Notes: generated by a model from the letters alone, not told the origin. Numbered from the stretch's first letter, positions 24,736-34,088 are shown. The stretch is 35,634 bases of DNA from Cyclobacteriaceae bacterium (GCA_026989505.1 JALSJF010000002.1:1-35634), one strand, 5' to 3'. Translations and numbers: made by a program.

Positions 24736-26061
24736 CTATCCCCGGCCGGGCCGGTTTACAACCGAAACCTGCCAAACTTTTTGGGTGTCTCCGGTGATTT
24801 TATAGCGGTCGTCAATGCGGTACCCCACTACCCAGACAATATCCTTCCCGGCAAGCAAGACCAGCACCTCCTGCTTCAGGTTCACCGGCACTTTCTCATC
24901 AATCAAAAAATCGCTGAGTTTCTTTTTTCCTGTCATCCCCAGGGGCACAAAATAATCGCCTTGTTGCCAGGGCCGCAGGTGCAGGGGGAAAGATAACTTT
25001 GCCAGGTCAAGGCCGGCCACCCAGGCCTCGGTGGGCATAGTGTAACCGGCAGCCTCATGTACCTCAATCCGTAGTTCTTTGTTGCCTGCTTCCACTAGCT
25101 TATCCCCTTTGGCGATCGTGGCAGAAGGCCGCTCTACTTGCCTGCGGCTCAGGATAAGGTAATCGCGGTCGATATTCAATTGCCAGTTGCCGGCCACAAA
25201 AACAGCCCCCGACCGCCCCAGCGAGGCGAGTATTGCCGAAACTTGCGCATAATTATAGCCATACGGGCTAAGCAGATGATAGAGCACGGCCTCCCTGCCC
25301 GGCAGGTCGGCCAGTTTGGCACCGGCAAGATAAATATGGGGTGGCCGTTCCTCAACCAGGCCGAGTTGGCCAATGGCATGGGCCACAAACGCCTCTGCCG
25401 CGGCTATCCTCCTGGCCGTACGCAGGCCGGCCGCCACAAAAGCAGGGTTTATACGCTCCATTTCTGGCACTATTTGCCTGCGCACCAGGTTACGCATATA
25501 CTTTTCTGCAGTGTTGGAGACATCCTCACGCCAGGTGAGGCCTTTTTCTTCGGCATAAGCCAGAAGGGTAGCTTTGCCGGCCCATAACAAAGGCCTGATA
25601 AAAACCCCGTCTTTTTCCGCCAGGCCATGCAACCCGGCCAGTCCCGTACCTTTCGCCAGGTTAAACAACATCGTTTCCACCACATCGTTGGCATGGTGGG
25701 CTATGGCTACCCATGCCTCATAGGTGGCCGCCAGTTCCTTAAACCAGGCATAGCGTAAGTCACGGGCGGCCATTTGCAGGGAAACACCCTGGTTGCCGGC
25801 ATAGTTCTCCGTGCTGAACCTCTTCACCAATACCGGCACCCCAAGTTCTTTGCCAAGCGCTTGCACAAACCTTTCATCCGCCAGCGAATCATCCCCCCGC
25901 AACTGAAAATTACAATGGGCAATAATAAACGGCCGGCCGGCCGTTTTAAATAACTGCGCCATCACCACCGAATCCACGCCACCACTAACGGCCAGCACCG
26001 TCTGCCGGGCAGCATCATCGCCATAAAGCCTGGCTAAAACCGCGGTAAAATCTGCTTCCAC
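24736..26061 (-). CDS. tilS: tRNA(Ile)-lysidine synthetase
   Basis: This 441-aa TilS uses ATP to attach lysine to the wobble cytidine of the CAU-anticodon tRNA-Ile so that it reads AUA. The N-type ATP pyrophosphatase loop SGGVDS is at residues 26-31, followed by the family stretches CNFQLRGDDSLADE, AHHANDVVETMLFNLAKGTGLAGL and EDVSNTAEKYMRNLVRRQIVP. The C-terminal TilS domain (HLRPWQQGDYFVPLGMTGKKKLSDFLIDEKVP) is complete. It is divergent from the OstA-like gene. Confidence 0.96.
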   Translation of the reverse strand: MEADFTAVLARLYGDDAARQTVLAVSGGVDSVVMAQLFKTAGRPFIIAHCNFQLRGDDSLADERFVQALGKELGVPVLVKRFSTENYAGNQGVSLQMAARDLRYAWFKELAATYEAWVAIAHHANDVVETMLFNLAKGTGLAGLHGLAEKDGVFIRPLLWAGKATLLAYAEEKGLTWREDVSNTAEKYMRNLVRRQIVPEMERINPAFVAAGLRTARRIAAAEAFVAHAIGQLGLVEERPPHIYLAGAKLADLPGREAVLYHLLSPYGYNYAQVSAILASLGRSGAVFVAGNWQLNIDRDYLILSRRQVERPSATIAKGDKLVEAGNKELRIEVHEAAGYTMPTEAWVAGLDLAKLSFPLHLRPWQQGDYFVPLGMTGKKKLSDFLIDEKVPVNLKQEVLVLLAGKDIVWVVGYRIDDRYKITGDTQKVWQVSVVNRPGRG

Positions 26062-26162
26062 AGTTCAAAAGTAGGCCTTTTTGCCGGTATTGGGCCGGGC
26101 AGGGGGAAATGAATTTCGGCCCGCTTTCAGCGCAACCCATGGCCGGGCAGTTTTTAGAATCG

Positions 26163-26170
26163 TAGTTTTG
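26163..26170 (+). promoter_or_regulatory. Candidate -7 promoter box for the OstA-like gene
   Basis: TAGTTTTG matches TAnnTTTG and lies 17 bp before the ATG at 26188. A T-run sits just upstream. A start at 26179 (TTG) would leave almost no leader, which favours 26188. Confidence 0.5.
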
Positions 26171-26187
26171 CATGATCTTTGCAGAAG

Positions 26188-27849
26188 ATGCATATCCGGC
26201 TGCGTAGCTACCATATCGCCCTGTGGATAATTATGACCACCGTAACCACTGTGACAGCCCAGCGCAAAATCAGGCTGGAGCCGGGGGCAGGGCAATTAGT
26301 CGGCTTCAAAAAAAACGGTATTTCCTACACCAGTGTTAAAGATAATGTGCAATTCACCCACAGGGGCACCCGTTTTTTCTGTGATTCGGCCGTGATTGCC
26401 AAAAAAAGCAATTATCTGGAAGCCTATGGGCATGTGCGTATTCTTGACGGGGATTCCATCACTATCGTGGCCGATAAGTTGTTTTATGACGGCAATACCA
26501 AGATTGCCAAACTACGTTCCGGGGTGGTGCTAACCCAACTGGGGCGGATGGAATTATTTACCGATTACCTTGATTACGACCGTAACACCAACATTGCCTT
26601 TTATTTCAACAACGGTAAAATTGTGGACACCACCAATGTGCTGACCAGCAAAAAAGGATATTACAACACCACTACCAACACAGCCTCGTTTAAAACCAAT
26701 GTGGTAGGCAAAAATAAGGACTACACCATGGTTTCGGATACCCTGGTGTATAACACCAAAACCGGAGTGGTGTACTTTGTTGCCCCAACCGTATTGACCG
26801 ATGTTGACGGCAATGTTTTTCATCACGATGGCGGCCAGTATAACTCCAAACAAAAGCGCTCGGCCTATATCTCCGGCATTGTAGAAACCGAGGATTATTT
26901 TTTGAAAAGTGCCGACCTGAAGCTGGACGATATCCGCGGCCTATATTATGCCACCGGAGATGTGCTGATGGTAGCCAAAAAAGACGATATCTACATCACC
27001 GGGCAGCAGTCTGTTTACAATAAAAAAACAGCCACTACCAAAATTTTTGACAACCCCTTAATGCGGATGGTCTCGGATGGGGACACCCTCTACCTGAAAG
27101 CCGATACCCTGATCTCCATTGACAGCAAAAAAAACGAAGAAAAGCGGTTGCTGGCCTATAATAATGTGCGCATTTACAAAACCGATCTGCAAGGGGTAGC
27201 CGACTCCCTGGCCTATAGCGTAGCTGACTCGGTGATGTATTTTTATGGCAACCCCGTTTTGTGGACCGATGACAACCAGCTAACGGCCGACTCAATCCAG
27301 ATGCTCATCCGCAACAAAACCATTGATGCCCTGTACCTGAAAAACAAGGCCTTTGTTATTACGCAGGACTCAGCAAAAAATTACAACCAGATCAAGGGGC
27401 GGGAAATGGTGGCTACGTTCAAAGATAATGAGCTGAGCAAAGTGGATGTTTTTGGCAATGGCGAAAGCATCTTCTTTATGTACGATCAGGAAACCGGGGC
27501 TTTTACCGGCATGAACCGCATAATTTGCAGTAATATCACCCTGGTATTTGAAGAAAAAACGTTAAAAGAGGCTTCCTTCCTGATTAACCCGGAAGGCAAA
27601 TTTATCCCTCCGCATGAGTTGAAAGACCCTGATAAAAGGCTAAAGGATTTCTCCTGGCATGGTGATTTAAGACCGGCATTAGACGACTTCGACCGCCCGC
27701 CTATAGTAATGGAGGCTATTGATTTGGAAATTAAAGGAACCCCCATCGACCCGGAGCTGAAAAAACCTGTGCCCGTAGCACCGTTAAAAAAAACACCTCC
27801 CCAGCCCAGAGCAAATAAGCGCCTTTTAAAGAAAATAAAGCAACAATAG
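26188..27849 (+). CDS. OstA/LptA-like envelope protein
   Basis: This 553-aa secreted protein has a signal sequence (SYHIALWIIMTTVTTVTAQ) followed by a long series of OstA-type beta repeats (KNGISYTSVKDNVQFTHRG, SNYLEAYGHVRILDGDSITIVADKLFYDG, then many similar units to about residue 430). The tail is Pro- and Lys-rich. OstA/LptA domains bind lipid A and form the periplasmic bridge that carries LPS to the outer membrane. Proteins of this length labelled OstA-like are common in Bacteroidota. I chose the ATG at 26188 instead of TTG at 26179. No lpt partner lies beside it. Confidence 0.88.
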   Translation: MHIRLRSYHIALWIIMTTVTTVTAQRKIRLEPGAGQLVGFKKNGISYTSVKDNVQFTHRGTRFFCDSAVIAKKSNYLEAYGHVRILDGDSITIVADKLFYDGNTKIAKLRSGVVLTQLGRMELFTDYLDYDRNTNIAFYFNNGKIVDTTNVLTSKKGYYNTTTNTASFKTNVVGKNKDYTMVSDTLVYNTKTGVVYFVAPTVLTDVDGNVFHHDGGQYNSKQKRSAYISGIVETEDYFLKSADLKLDDIRGLYYATGDVLMVAKKDDIYITGQQSVYNKKTATTKIFDNPLMRMVSDGDTLYLKADTLISIDSKKNEEKRLLAYNNVRIYKTDLQGVADSLAYSVADSVMYFYGNPVLWTDDNQLTADSIQMLIRNKTIDALYLKNKAFVITQDSAKNYNQIKGREMVATFKDNELSKVDVFGNGESIFFMYDQETGAFTGMNRIICSNITLVFEEKTLKEASFLINPEGKFIPPHELKDPDKRLKDFSWHGDLRPALDDFDRPPIVMEAIDLEIKGTPIDPELKKPVPVAPLKKTPPQPRANKRLLKKIKQQ

Positions 27850-27892
27850 TGTAAAAATTGGCCGAAGCCTTACATTAATTTAGTGAATATTG

Positions 27893-27900
27893 TATATTTG
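27893..27900 (+). promoter_or_regulatory. Candidate -7 promoter box for the T9SS cargo gene
   Basis: TATATTTG matches TAnnTTTG exactly and lies 29 bp before the ATG at 27930. No clear -33 element is seen. Confidence 0.55.
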
Positions 27901-27929
27901 GTATAAGGGGAGTGTTATATCCTGTACAG

Positions 27930-28655
27930 ATGAAAAAACCGGCTTATTTTGTCATATCCTTATTCCTCAGTTTTGCCGCGGGTGCGCAAAGCCTGAAAAT
28001 CGTTGCTACCGAAGCCACCCAGCGCGGTCTTATCGGGCAGGAAATACGTACCCCGCTGATAATCAAAAACATTTCCGGGCAACCGGTTTATTACCGGGTT
28101 TCTATAGCCAAAGAACAAATCGGTTCCAGTCAGAAATCTTATCTGTGCATCAATAACGACTGCAGTAATGGCAATATTGCCCAAAGGGGAATAAATGTAG
28201 CCGATGTGATTCATAAATTAGCCCCGGGTGAGGTTGACAAAACTATTGTGGCCGTACTGGAAACCGGCCTGGTACAAGGTGTCAGCTCCGTAACCTATCA
28301 ACTCACCAATGCCCGCAACCCCGCTGATTATACGCGCTTCGAATTGCAGTATGAAGTAGTGGAGCCGCCAAAGGAAGGCCTGCTCTATTCTTCAATAAAC
28401 GTTGAACTAAGCGATGTTTATCCCAACCCGGCAACGGAAGTGGCTATTTTCGATTACCTGATAAAAGACGACTCCAAAGAGGCCAAAATAATCATCCATA
28501 ATGTGCTGGGGTCGGTAGCCGGGGAATATGACCTCAACCCCTTTGAACAGCAGCTCAAGATACCGGTTGATGATTTTAACCCGGGGGTATATTTTTATAG
28601 CCTTTATATCGATAACGAAGGCGTAGCGACCAAAAAACTCGTGGTCAGGAAATAA
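27930..28655 (+). CDS. Secreted protein with type IX secretion sorting domain
   Basis: This 241-aa protein has a signal peptide (MKKPAYFVISLFLSFAAGAQ) and an immunoglobulin-like middle part (residues about 20-140, LKIVATEATQRGLIGQEIRTPLIIKNISGQPVYYRVSI). The last 85 residues fit the T9SS type A C-terminal sorting domain: VYPNPATEVAIFDYLI, KIIIHNVLGSVAGEYDL, FNPGVYFYSLYIDNEGVATKKLVVRK. It should be exported through the outer membrane by the type IX system and anchored or released. The partner or ligand is unknown. Two Cys in CINNDCSN may form a disulfide. I chose the ATG at 27930 rather than GTG at 27912. Confidence 0.9.
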   Translation: MKKPAYFVISLFLSFAAGAQSLKIVATEATQRGLIGQEIRTPLIIKNISGQPVYYRVSIAKEQIGSSQKSYLCINNDCSNGNIAQRGINVADVIHKLAPGEVDKTIVAVLETGLVQGVSSVTYQLTNARNPADYTRFELQYEVVEPPKEGLLYSSINVELSDVYPNPATEVAIFDYLIKDDSKEAKIIIHNVLGSVAGEYDLNPFEQQLKIPVDDFNPGVYFYSLYIDNEGVATKKLVVRK

Positions 28656-28692
28656 TTACCGCAAATTTGTGTTAGTAATACAGGTTTGTCCG

Positions 28693-28723
28693 TTTGACTA
28701 AACCTTGAAATTGACTATATTTG
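28693..28723 (+). promoter_or_regulatory. Bacteroidota -33/-7 promoter of the bamD operon
   Basis: TTTG at 28693-28696 and TATATTTG at 28716-28723 are separated by 19 bp, which is the expected spacing for the -33/-7 pair. The bamD ATG at 28731 follows only 7 bp after the -7 box, so the transcript is leaderless or nearly so unless translation starts at the ATG at 28740. Confidence 0.8.
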
Positions 28724-28730
28724 CACGCTT

Positions 28731-29546
28731 ATGTTAAAAATGGGGGTTAGCAGGGTTATATATTCAACACTTATTATTTTGTTTTTGGCATCCTGTTCTG
28801 AGTTCCGGGAACTGCAGAAAAGTGATGACTGGAAAGCAAAATACGAGGGGGCTATGCGCTATTATGAAGAAGGCGATTACTACCGGGCCATTGCCTTATT
28901 TGAAGAGATTTTGCCGGTTACCCGGGGTAAAATCGAAGGTGAAAAATCGCAGTTCTATTATGCTTACGCGCATTATAACGACCGCCAGTTTTTACTGAGC
29001 GCCCATTATTTCAAGAATTTTTACGAAACGTATTCACGCAGTGAGTTTGCCAACGAAGCCCAGTTTATGTATGCCTACTCGTTGTACCAAAGCTCACCCA
29101 TTTATAACCTCGACCAAACCAGTACCAAAGAGGCTATTCAGGCTTTCCAGATTTTTATCAACCGAAACCCTGAAAGTAAATTCACCGTGGAAGCCAACCA
29201 GATTATCCATGAGCTACAGGTAAAACTGGAAACCAAAGCTTACCACAGCGCCAAATTGTACCATCAAATCGGTATGCTTAAAAGCGCCATTGTGGCGTTT
29301 GATAATTTTGCCATCAACTATCCTGATTCCAAGTTTAACGAAGAATTACAATTCCTGAAATTGGAATCCACTTTTCTGATGGCCAAGGAGAGCATCCCCT
29401 CCAAGCAGCGGGCACGTTATAAAAAGGTATTGGAAATTTATGTGGAATACCTTGACGACTTCCCGGGCACGGCATATAAAATCCAGGCGCAGAAATATTA
29501 CGATGATGCCCTGGCTCAATTAGAAAAATTTCAAAAACTTTTATAA
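28731..29546 (+). CDS. bamD: Outer membrane assembly lipoprotein BamD
   Basis: This 271-aa lipoprotein has a hydrophobic signal and lipobox LASC (Cys near residue 22), followed by TPR-like repeats (YEGAMRYYEEGDYYRAIALFEEIL, YAYAHYNDRQFLLSAHYFKNFYETY, EFANEAQFMYAYSLY). BamD supports BamA in folding beta-barrel proteins into the outer membrane. The position ahead of rpoZ and coaBC is the conserved Bacteroidota arrangement. The start may be at 28731 or at the in-frame ATG at 28740. It heads a five-gene run. Confidence 0.94.
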   Translation: MLKMGVSRVIYSTLIILFLASCSEFRELQKSDDWKAKYEGAMRYYEEGDYYRAIALFEEILPVTRGKIEGEKSQFYYAYAHYNDRQFLLSAHYFKNFYETYSRSEFANEAQFMYAYSLYQSSPIYNLDQTSTKEAIQAFQIFINRNPESKFTVEANQIIHELQVKLETKAYHSAKLYHQIGMLKSAIVAFDNFAINYPDSKFNEELQFLKLESTFLMAKESIPSKQRARYKKVLEIYVEYLDDFPGTAYKIQAQKYYDDALAQLEKFQKLL

Positions 29547-29553
29547 TAAAGAC

Positions 29554-29880
29554 ATGAGTGTAAATCCATCTATTCAAACCCGCAACATGGAAGAGATTGC
29601 CGACAAATCCGGCAGTGTCTATAAATCCGTAGCCATTATCGCCAAACGGTCGCGCCAGATTTCGGCCAGCTTAAAAGAAGAGCTTAACGCCAAACTGGCT
29701 GAGTTTGCTTCTACCGTTGACAACCTGGAAGAAATCTTTGAAAACAGGGAACAAATTGAAATCTCCAAATTCTACGAAAGAATGCCCAAACCCACCATTT
29801 TGGCTACCGAAGAATTTTTGAATGACGAGGTTTTAGTCCGCGAGAAGGAAGAGGAAGAAGAGGAAGAAAGCAGCCTTTAA
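29554..29880 (+). CDS. rpoZ: RNA polymerase omega/Rpb6-type subunit
   Basis: This 108-aa protein contains the omega-like core (GSVYKSVAIIAKRSRQISASLKEELNAKLAEFA), including the K/R-R-x-x-x-I-x motif shared by omega and Rpb6, and a very acidic tail (EKEEEEEEESSL). It stabilises the beta' subunit during polymerase assembly. It lies 7 bp after bamD and 14 bp before coaBC, the usual Bacteroidota context for this gene, which supports the call despite low similarity to E. coli omega. Confidence 0.88.
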   Translation: MSVNPSIQTRNMEEIADKSGSVYKSVAIIAKRSRQISASLKEELNAKLAEFASTVDNLEEIFENREQIEISKFYERMPKPTILATEEFLNDEVLVREKEEEEEEESSL

Positions 29881-29894
29881 GATAACGTCAACAC

Positions 29895-31091
29895 ATGCTC
29901 CAGGGCAAGAAAATAGTATTGGGAGTATGTGGCAGCATTGCCGCCTATAAAGCGGCCTTGTTAATCAGGTTGTTTAAAAAGGCCGGGGCCGGGGTACAGG
30001 TTATTATGACCGGCTCAGCCAAAACCTTTATTACCCCCCTTACGCTGGCCACCCTGAGCGGCCGGCCGGTTCTATCGGCCTTTGAAAAAGATGCCACCGG
30101 CCAGTGGAACAACCACGTAGAACCAGGCCTGTGGGCCGATGTTATGCTGATTGCCCCGGCTACCGCCAATACCATGGCCAAAATGGCCAGCGGCATTACC
30201 GATAACCTCTTAACTGCCGTGTACCTTTCGGCCCGCTGCCCTGTGGTCTTTGCCCCGGCCATGGACCTCGACATGTACCGCCACCCGGCCATTAAGGATG
30301 CCATGGCAAAACTGGCCGCTTTCGGCAACCACTTTATTGAGGCCGAATATGGCGAATTGGCCAGCGGCCTGGTGGGTGCCGGCCGTATGGCCGAGCCCGG
30401 GCATATCTTTGCTTATGTAGATGATTTCCTGGCCAAAAAAGGCAAATTAGAAGGTAAAAACATGCTGATTACAGCCGGGCCCACCTATGAACCCATTGAC
30501 CCGGTACGTTTTGTCGGCAATTATGCAAGCGGCAAAATGGGCCTTGCAATTGCCCGCCAGGCTAAGGCCGAAGGGGCCCGGGTGACCATGGTCCTCGGCC
30601 CCAATAGTTTGCCGGCCGATAAGCTGCAAGGCATTGAAATTATAAACGTAACCACAGCCGCAGAAATGTTAACGGCCACGGATAAGCACTTTGCCCACCA
30701 GGATATTGTGGTGCTGGCGGCTGCTGTGGCCGATTACACCCCGGCCCGGCCGGCCCGGCAAAAAATAAAAAAGTCGGCTGCCAGTTTTTCCCTGGACCTG
30801 GCAAAAACCGTTGATATTGCCAAGACCCTGGGCAACAAGAAGAAAAAACAATTGCTGGTGGGTTTTGCCCTGGAAACCGAAAACGAACTGGCCCATGCCA
30901 AAGAAAAACTAGCCAGGAAAAACCTCGATTTTATTGTGCTGAACTCGCTCAGCGAAGAAGGGGCCGGGTTCGGGCACGATACCAATAAGATTACCATCAT
31001 TGGCAAGGATAATAAAATCAAGAAATTTAAGTTGAAGAGTAAAGCCGAAGTAGCCAAAGACATTATTGATGAAATTGCTGCCTTACTTTAA
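29895..31091 (+). CDS. coaBC: Phosphopantothenoylcysteine decarboxylase / phosphopantothenate-cysteine ligase
   Basis: This 398-aa bifunctional enzyme makes 4'-phosphopantetheine for coenzyme A. The N-terminal flavin-dependent CoaC half (GVCGSIAAYKAALLIR, the active His in WNNHVEPGLW, ATANTMAKMA, APAMDLDMY) ends near residue 180. The CoaB half starts with ITAGPTYEPIDPVRFVGNYASGKMG and contains AAAVADYTP and GFALETEN. The PAMN motif of many CoaC proteins reads PAMD here, which is also seen in Bacteroidota homologues as far as I recall. The next gene starts inside its 3' end. Confidence 0.96.
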   Translation: MLQGKKIVLGVCGSIAAYKAALLIRLFKKAGAGVQVIMTGSAKTFITPLTLATLSGRPVLSAFEKDATGQWNNHVEPGLWADVMLIAPATANTMAKMASGITDNLLTAVYLSARCPVVFAPAMDLDMYRHPAIKDAMAKLAAFGNHFIEAEYGELASGLVGAGRMAEPGHIFAYVDDFLAKKGKLEGKNMLITAGPTYEPIDPVRFVGNYASGKMGLAIARQAKAEGARVTMVLGPNSLPADKLQGIEIINVTTAAEMLTATDKHFAHQDIVVLAAAVADYTPARPARQKIKKSAASFSLDLAKTVDIAKTLGNKKKKQLLVGFALETENELAHAKEKLARKNLDFIVLNSLSEEGAGFGHDTNKITIIGKDNKIKKFKLKSKAEVAKDIIDEIAALL

Positions 31092-31977
31092 CAAGCCCTT
31101 GCTCACATACCTGTTGATGGTGCCGGTGATCTCGCTGGCCCAGGATCTCAACTGTGATGTCATTGTTGACGCAGAGCAAATCCAGACCTCCGACCGCAAT
31201 GTTTTCCAGGACATGGAAAACGCCATCGAAAATTTTATGAATGGCCGCGATTGGACCACCGATGAATTCCGGCCGGAGGAAAGAATAAAATGCACTATGG
31301 CCATCACCCTGGTGGAAATGCCCTCCATCGGGGCTTTTAAGGCCACGGTGCAAATCAGGAGTTCACGGCCGGTGTATAACACCAACTATGAATCAATAGT
31401 GTTGAACTTTGCCGACCGTGACTGGACCTTCGAGTACATCGAGTCCATGCCCCTGCAATTCAACGAAAACAGTTATACTTCCAACTTAACCTCCATGCTG
31501 GCCTTTTATGCTTACATTATCCTTGGCCTCGACTATGATACTTTTGGCAACCAGGCCGGCACCCCCTACTACCAGATAGCCCAGAACATTGTAAACAATG
31601 CTGCCCAGTCAGGGTTCCCCGGCTGGAGTGGCCTGGAAAGCACCCGTAACCGTTTTGCCCTGGTAGAAGACCTGATGAATCAACGGATGGAAGGCCTGCG
31701 GACGGGCCTGTACAAATATCATCGCCTGGGGCTGGATGTTTTTGAAAGCAACCCGGAACAAACCCGCAAAGAGGTGCTGGAGGTACTCGAAGCTATTAAG
31801 CCTATCAAAGAGCGGTATCCGGGGTCTATTTTTGTTATTGCTTTCTTTGATGCCAAAACCGATGAGTTGATCAACATCTTTGACCAGGCCAGCATGCAGG
31901 AAAAAAGAAAGGCCTACAACCTGCTGGTAGAACTTAATCCCAACAAAACCGATGTTTACAGCAAAATCATCAAATAG
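31069..31977 (+). CDS. DUF4835 exported protein
   Basis: This 302-aa protein has a signal peptide (MKLLPYFNKPLLTYLLMVPVISLAQ). A mature part typical of DUF4835 follows: LNCDVIVDAEQIQTSDRNVFQDMENAIENFMNGRDWT, ADRDWTFEYIESMPLQFNENSYTSNLTSMLAFYAYIILGLDYDTF. The family is almost confined to Bacteroidota, regularly follows coaBC and precedes recN, and has no known function. I chose the ATG at 31069 over the TTG at 31066. The 23-bp overlap with coaBC suggests coupled translation. Confidence 0.92.
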   Translation: MKLLPYFNKPLLTYLLMVPVISLAQDLNCDVIVDAEQIQTSDRNVFQDMENAIENFMNGRDWTTDEFRPEERIKCTMAITLVEMPSIGAFKATVQIRSSRPVYNTNYESIVLNFADRDWTFEYIESMPLQFNENSYTSNLTSMLAFYAYIILGLDYDTFGNQAGTPYYQIAQNIVNNAAQSGFPGWSGLESTRNRFALVEDLMNQRMEGLRTGLYKYHRLGLDVFESNPEQTRKEVLEVLEAIKPIKERYPGSIFVIAFFDAKTDELINIFDQASMQEKRKAYNLLVELNPNKTDVYSKIIK

Positions 31978-32036
31978 CCGGTATAGTTTTACTGCCTTTT
32001 ACGCCTATCATTGCGGTATTTTTAATAATATCGCAT

Positions 32037-33689
32037 ATGCTTTCACGGTTATCGATAAATAACTACGCCCTGATTAAATCGCTCAACATGCAACCGCATG
32101 CGGCCATGAATGTAATTACCGGGGAAACCGGGGCCGGGAAATCGATTATGCTGGGGGCGGTAGGCCTGCTGCTGGGCAACCGGGCCGACACGAAGGTGCT
32201 GTATGACCAGGGGAAGAAATGTATTATCGAGGGTGAATTCGGCATCAAAAACTATAGCCTCCACAAGCTTTTTGCAACCTATGACCTTGATTACGAAGAC
32301 GAAACGGTTATCCGCAGGGAAATAACCCCGGCCGGAAAATCACGGGCCTTTGTTAACGACACCCCGGTTACGCTCGAGGTATTGAAAGAACTGGGCGGCA
32401 GGTTAATGGACATCCATTCGCAACACCAAACATTATTGGTGGGCAAGGTTGATTACCAATTGCAACTAATTGATGCCTATGCCCAAACCCAGGCGTTGCT
32501 CATTAACTACCAACGCCAGTTTCAAGCTTTTAAAGAAGCCGACCGCCATCTGCAAGCCTTAGTTAACAATGCCGAAAAAATAGCCCGGGAATCAGATTAT
32601 AATGAGTTCCTGCTACGGGAACTGGAAGAGGCCAGGCTGCAGGAAGATGAACAGGAAGCACTGGAAGAAGAGCAGCAATTGCTGGAGCATGCCGAAGAAA
32701 TAAAAAGTAACCTGAACAACATACTGGCCTTGCTGGAGCAAAATGAGCCAAATAGCCTGGCCATGCTACGCGAGGCCAAAGGACTGGCCAGCCAGATAAG
32801 TTCCTACAGCGAGGCATTGCAAACCCTTGACCAGCGCCTTGGCGAAACCTTTATAGAACTCACCGACCTGGTACGTGAAATTGAGGCCCAGGAGCAAATG
32901 GTAGAGGTTGACTTTGGGCGGGCTGAAGAAGTACGCGAGCGGTTAAGCATGATTTACCATCTGCAAAACAAGCATCATGTGGCGGATATCAGCAGCCTGC
33001 TGGCTATTCAGGAAAAGCTTACCGAAGAAACTTTCCTGGCCAATAACTTAGATGAACAGATTGTAAAGGCCAGGGAAGAGGCGGCCCGTTGTGAAAAAGA
33101 AATGCAGCAACTTGCCCGGCAGTTAAGCCGCCAACGGCAGAAGTTCAGCCAGGCTTTTGCTGAGGAAATAATGGGGTTGCTGCAACAACTGGGCATGCCG
33201 GACGCCAGGCTGCAGTTAGACTGGCAGGAGAAACCACCCTCCACTACCGGCACCGATGACCTTACCATTAATTTCTCGGCCAATAAGGGTGTTTTGCCGG
33301 CACCGCTTACCAAGGTGGCTTCCGGGGGCGAACTTTCGCGCCTGATGTTTTGCTTCAAGTACGTAATGGCCGACAAAACAGCCCTGCCCACCATGGTTTT
33401 TGATGAAATAGATGCCGGCATCTCCGGGGAGATTGCCTTGCAAATGGGTAATATGATGCAAAAAATGGCCGCCAACCACCAGGTGATTACCATTAGCCAC
33501 CTGCCACAAATTGCGGCCCGTGGCCAGGCCCATTATTTTGTCTATAAAACTACCGATGCCGGTAAATCAGTCAGCAAAGTACGCCAGCTTAGTGAAGAAG
33601 AGCGGGTAGCGGAAATTGCCAAAATGATTGGTGGCGACAGGCCCTCGGTAAATGCCCTGAAAAGTGCCGAGGAGTTGCTGGCCTCATAG
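32037..33689 (+). CDS. recN: DNA repair protein RecN
   Basis: This 550-aa SMC-like ATPase acts in double-strand-break repair. Walker A GETGAGKSI (residues 29-37), an N-terminal globular half, a long coiled coil (about residues 155-350), the ABC signature SGGELSRLMFC, and Walker B MVFDEIDAGISGE are all visible. ISHLPQIAARGQAHYFVYK also marks the family. Its last 30 bases and the following 13 are duplicated 1.15 kb downstream, beyond the REP/transposase unit. The protein itself looks complete. Confidence 0.96.
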   Translation: MLSRLSINNYALIKSLNMQPHAAMNVITGETGAGKSIMLGAVGLLLGNRADTKVLYDQGKKCIIEGEFGIKNYSLHKLFATYDLDYEDETVIRREITPAGKSRAFVNDTPVTLEVLKELGGRLMDIHSQHQTLLVGKVDYQLQLIDAYAQTQALLINYQRQFQAFKEADRHLQALVNNAEKIARESDYNEFLLRELEEARLQEDEQEALEEEQQLLEHAEEIKSNLNNILALLEQNEPNSLAMLREAKGLASQISSYSEALQTLDQRLGETFIELTDLVREIEAQEQMVEVDFGRAEEVRERLSMIYHLQNKHHVADISSLLAIQEKLTEETFLANNLDEQIVKAREEAARCEKEMQQLARQLSRQRQKFSQAFAEEIMGLLQQLGMPDARLQLDWQEKPPSTTGTDDLTINFSANKGVLPAPLTKVASGGELSRLMFCFKYVMADKTALPTMVFDEIDAGISGEIALQMGNMMQKMAANHQVITISHLPQIAARGQAHYFVYKTTDAGKSVSKVRQLSEEERVAEIAKMIGGDRPSVNALKSAEELLAS

Positions 33690-33702
33690 AAAAATCCTCC
33701 GG
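33660..33702 (+). repeat. 43-bp direct repeat, copy 1 (end of recN plus left terminator arm)
   Basis: 41 of 43 positions match 34809-34851. This copy contains the genuine recN 3' end and the left arm TCCTCCGG of a hairpin whose right arm is only found after the second copy. Confidence 0.88.
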
Positions 33703-33742
33703 CCCCGGGTTCCCGCCTTAGCCAACCCATACCGCTTAGCTA

Positions 33743-33916
33743 AGTTATCGTTCCTACGGAACTCGCCAACATTTAACCCTGTATGCCCGGGGCACGGGCC
33801 CCGGGCTAAAATGTAAACTGCCCCCGGCAGTTTTATCAACACCGGGCCCAACAGCCAACCTGCTATAGGCCTGGCCTGCCTGTTTCTCCAAAAAGCAAGG
33901 CCCCCACCGCCAAACA
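33743..33916 (+). repeat. REP-like 174-bp direct repeat, copy 1
   Basis: It carries two hairpins: GTTCC-TAC-GGAAC (33750-33762) and GCCCGGGGC-ACGG-GCCCCGGGC (33785-33806). From the second hairpin on, about 130 bp is almost identical to copy 2 at 34595-34767. In the first hairpin the arms differ by paired changes between copies (T-A here, C-G there). Confidence 0.88.
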
Positions 33917-34008
33917 GGCGATAAACTGTGCTTGTTGCCATACACTTTGCTTAAGCTGGAATTGGGGAATACTTCGGCTACTGCCCGCAACATGAATAGG
34001 GCACTGTG

Positions 34009-34088
34009 AATCCCGTAGGGATTAAATGTTTTTGCCGCGGGTGTAAGCCCCCGGAATGGATGGCCCGCAATAGAAGTTCCATAGGAAC
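34009..34088 (+). repeat. REP hairpins directly upstream of the transposase gene
   Basis: AATCCC-GTA-GGGATT (34009-34023) and GTTCC-ATA-GGAAC (34076-34088) are small perfect hairpins with a three-base loop. They have the same form as those at 33750 and 34602. The stretch between contains the GC-rich GCCGCGGGTGTAAGCCCCCGG. This is the usual surroundings of a REP-associated transposase. Confidence 0.75.

Noticed and set aside
29895-31091. Loss of the PAMN Asn in the CoaC half as a sign of an inactive enzyme
   Set aside because: PAMD is, to my knowledge, seen in Bacteroidota homologues and other motifs are intact.
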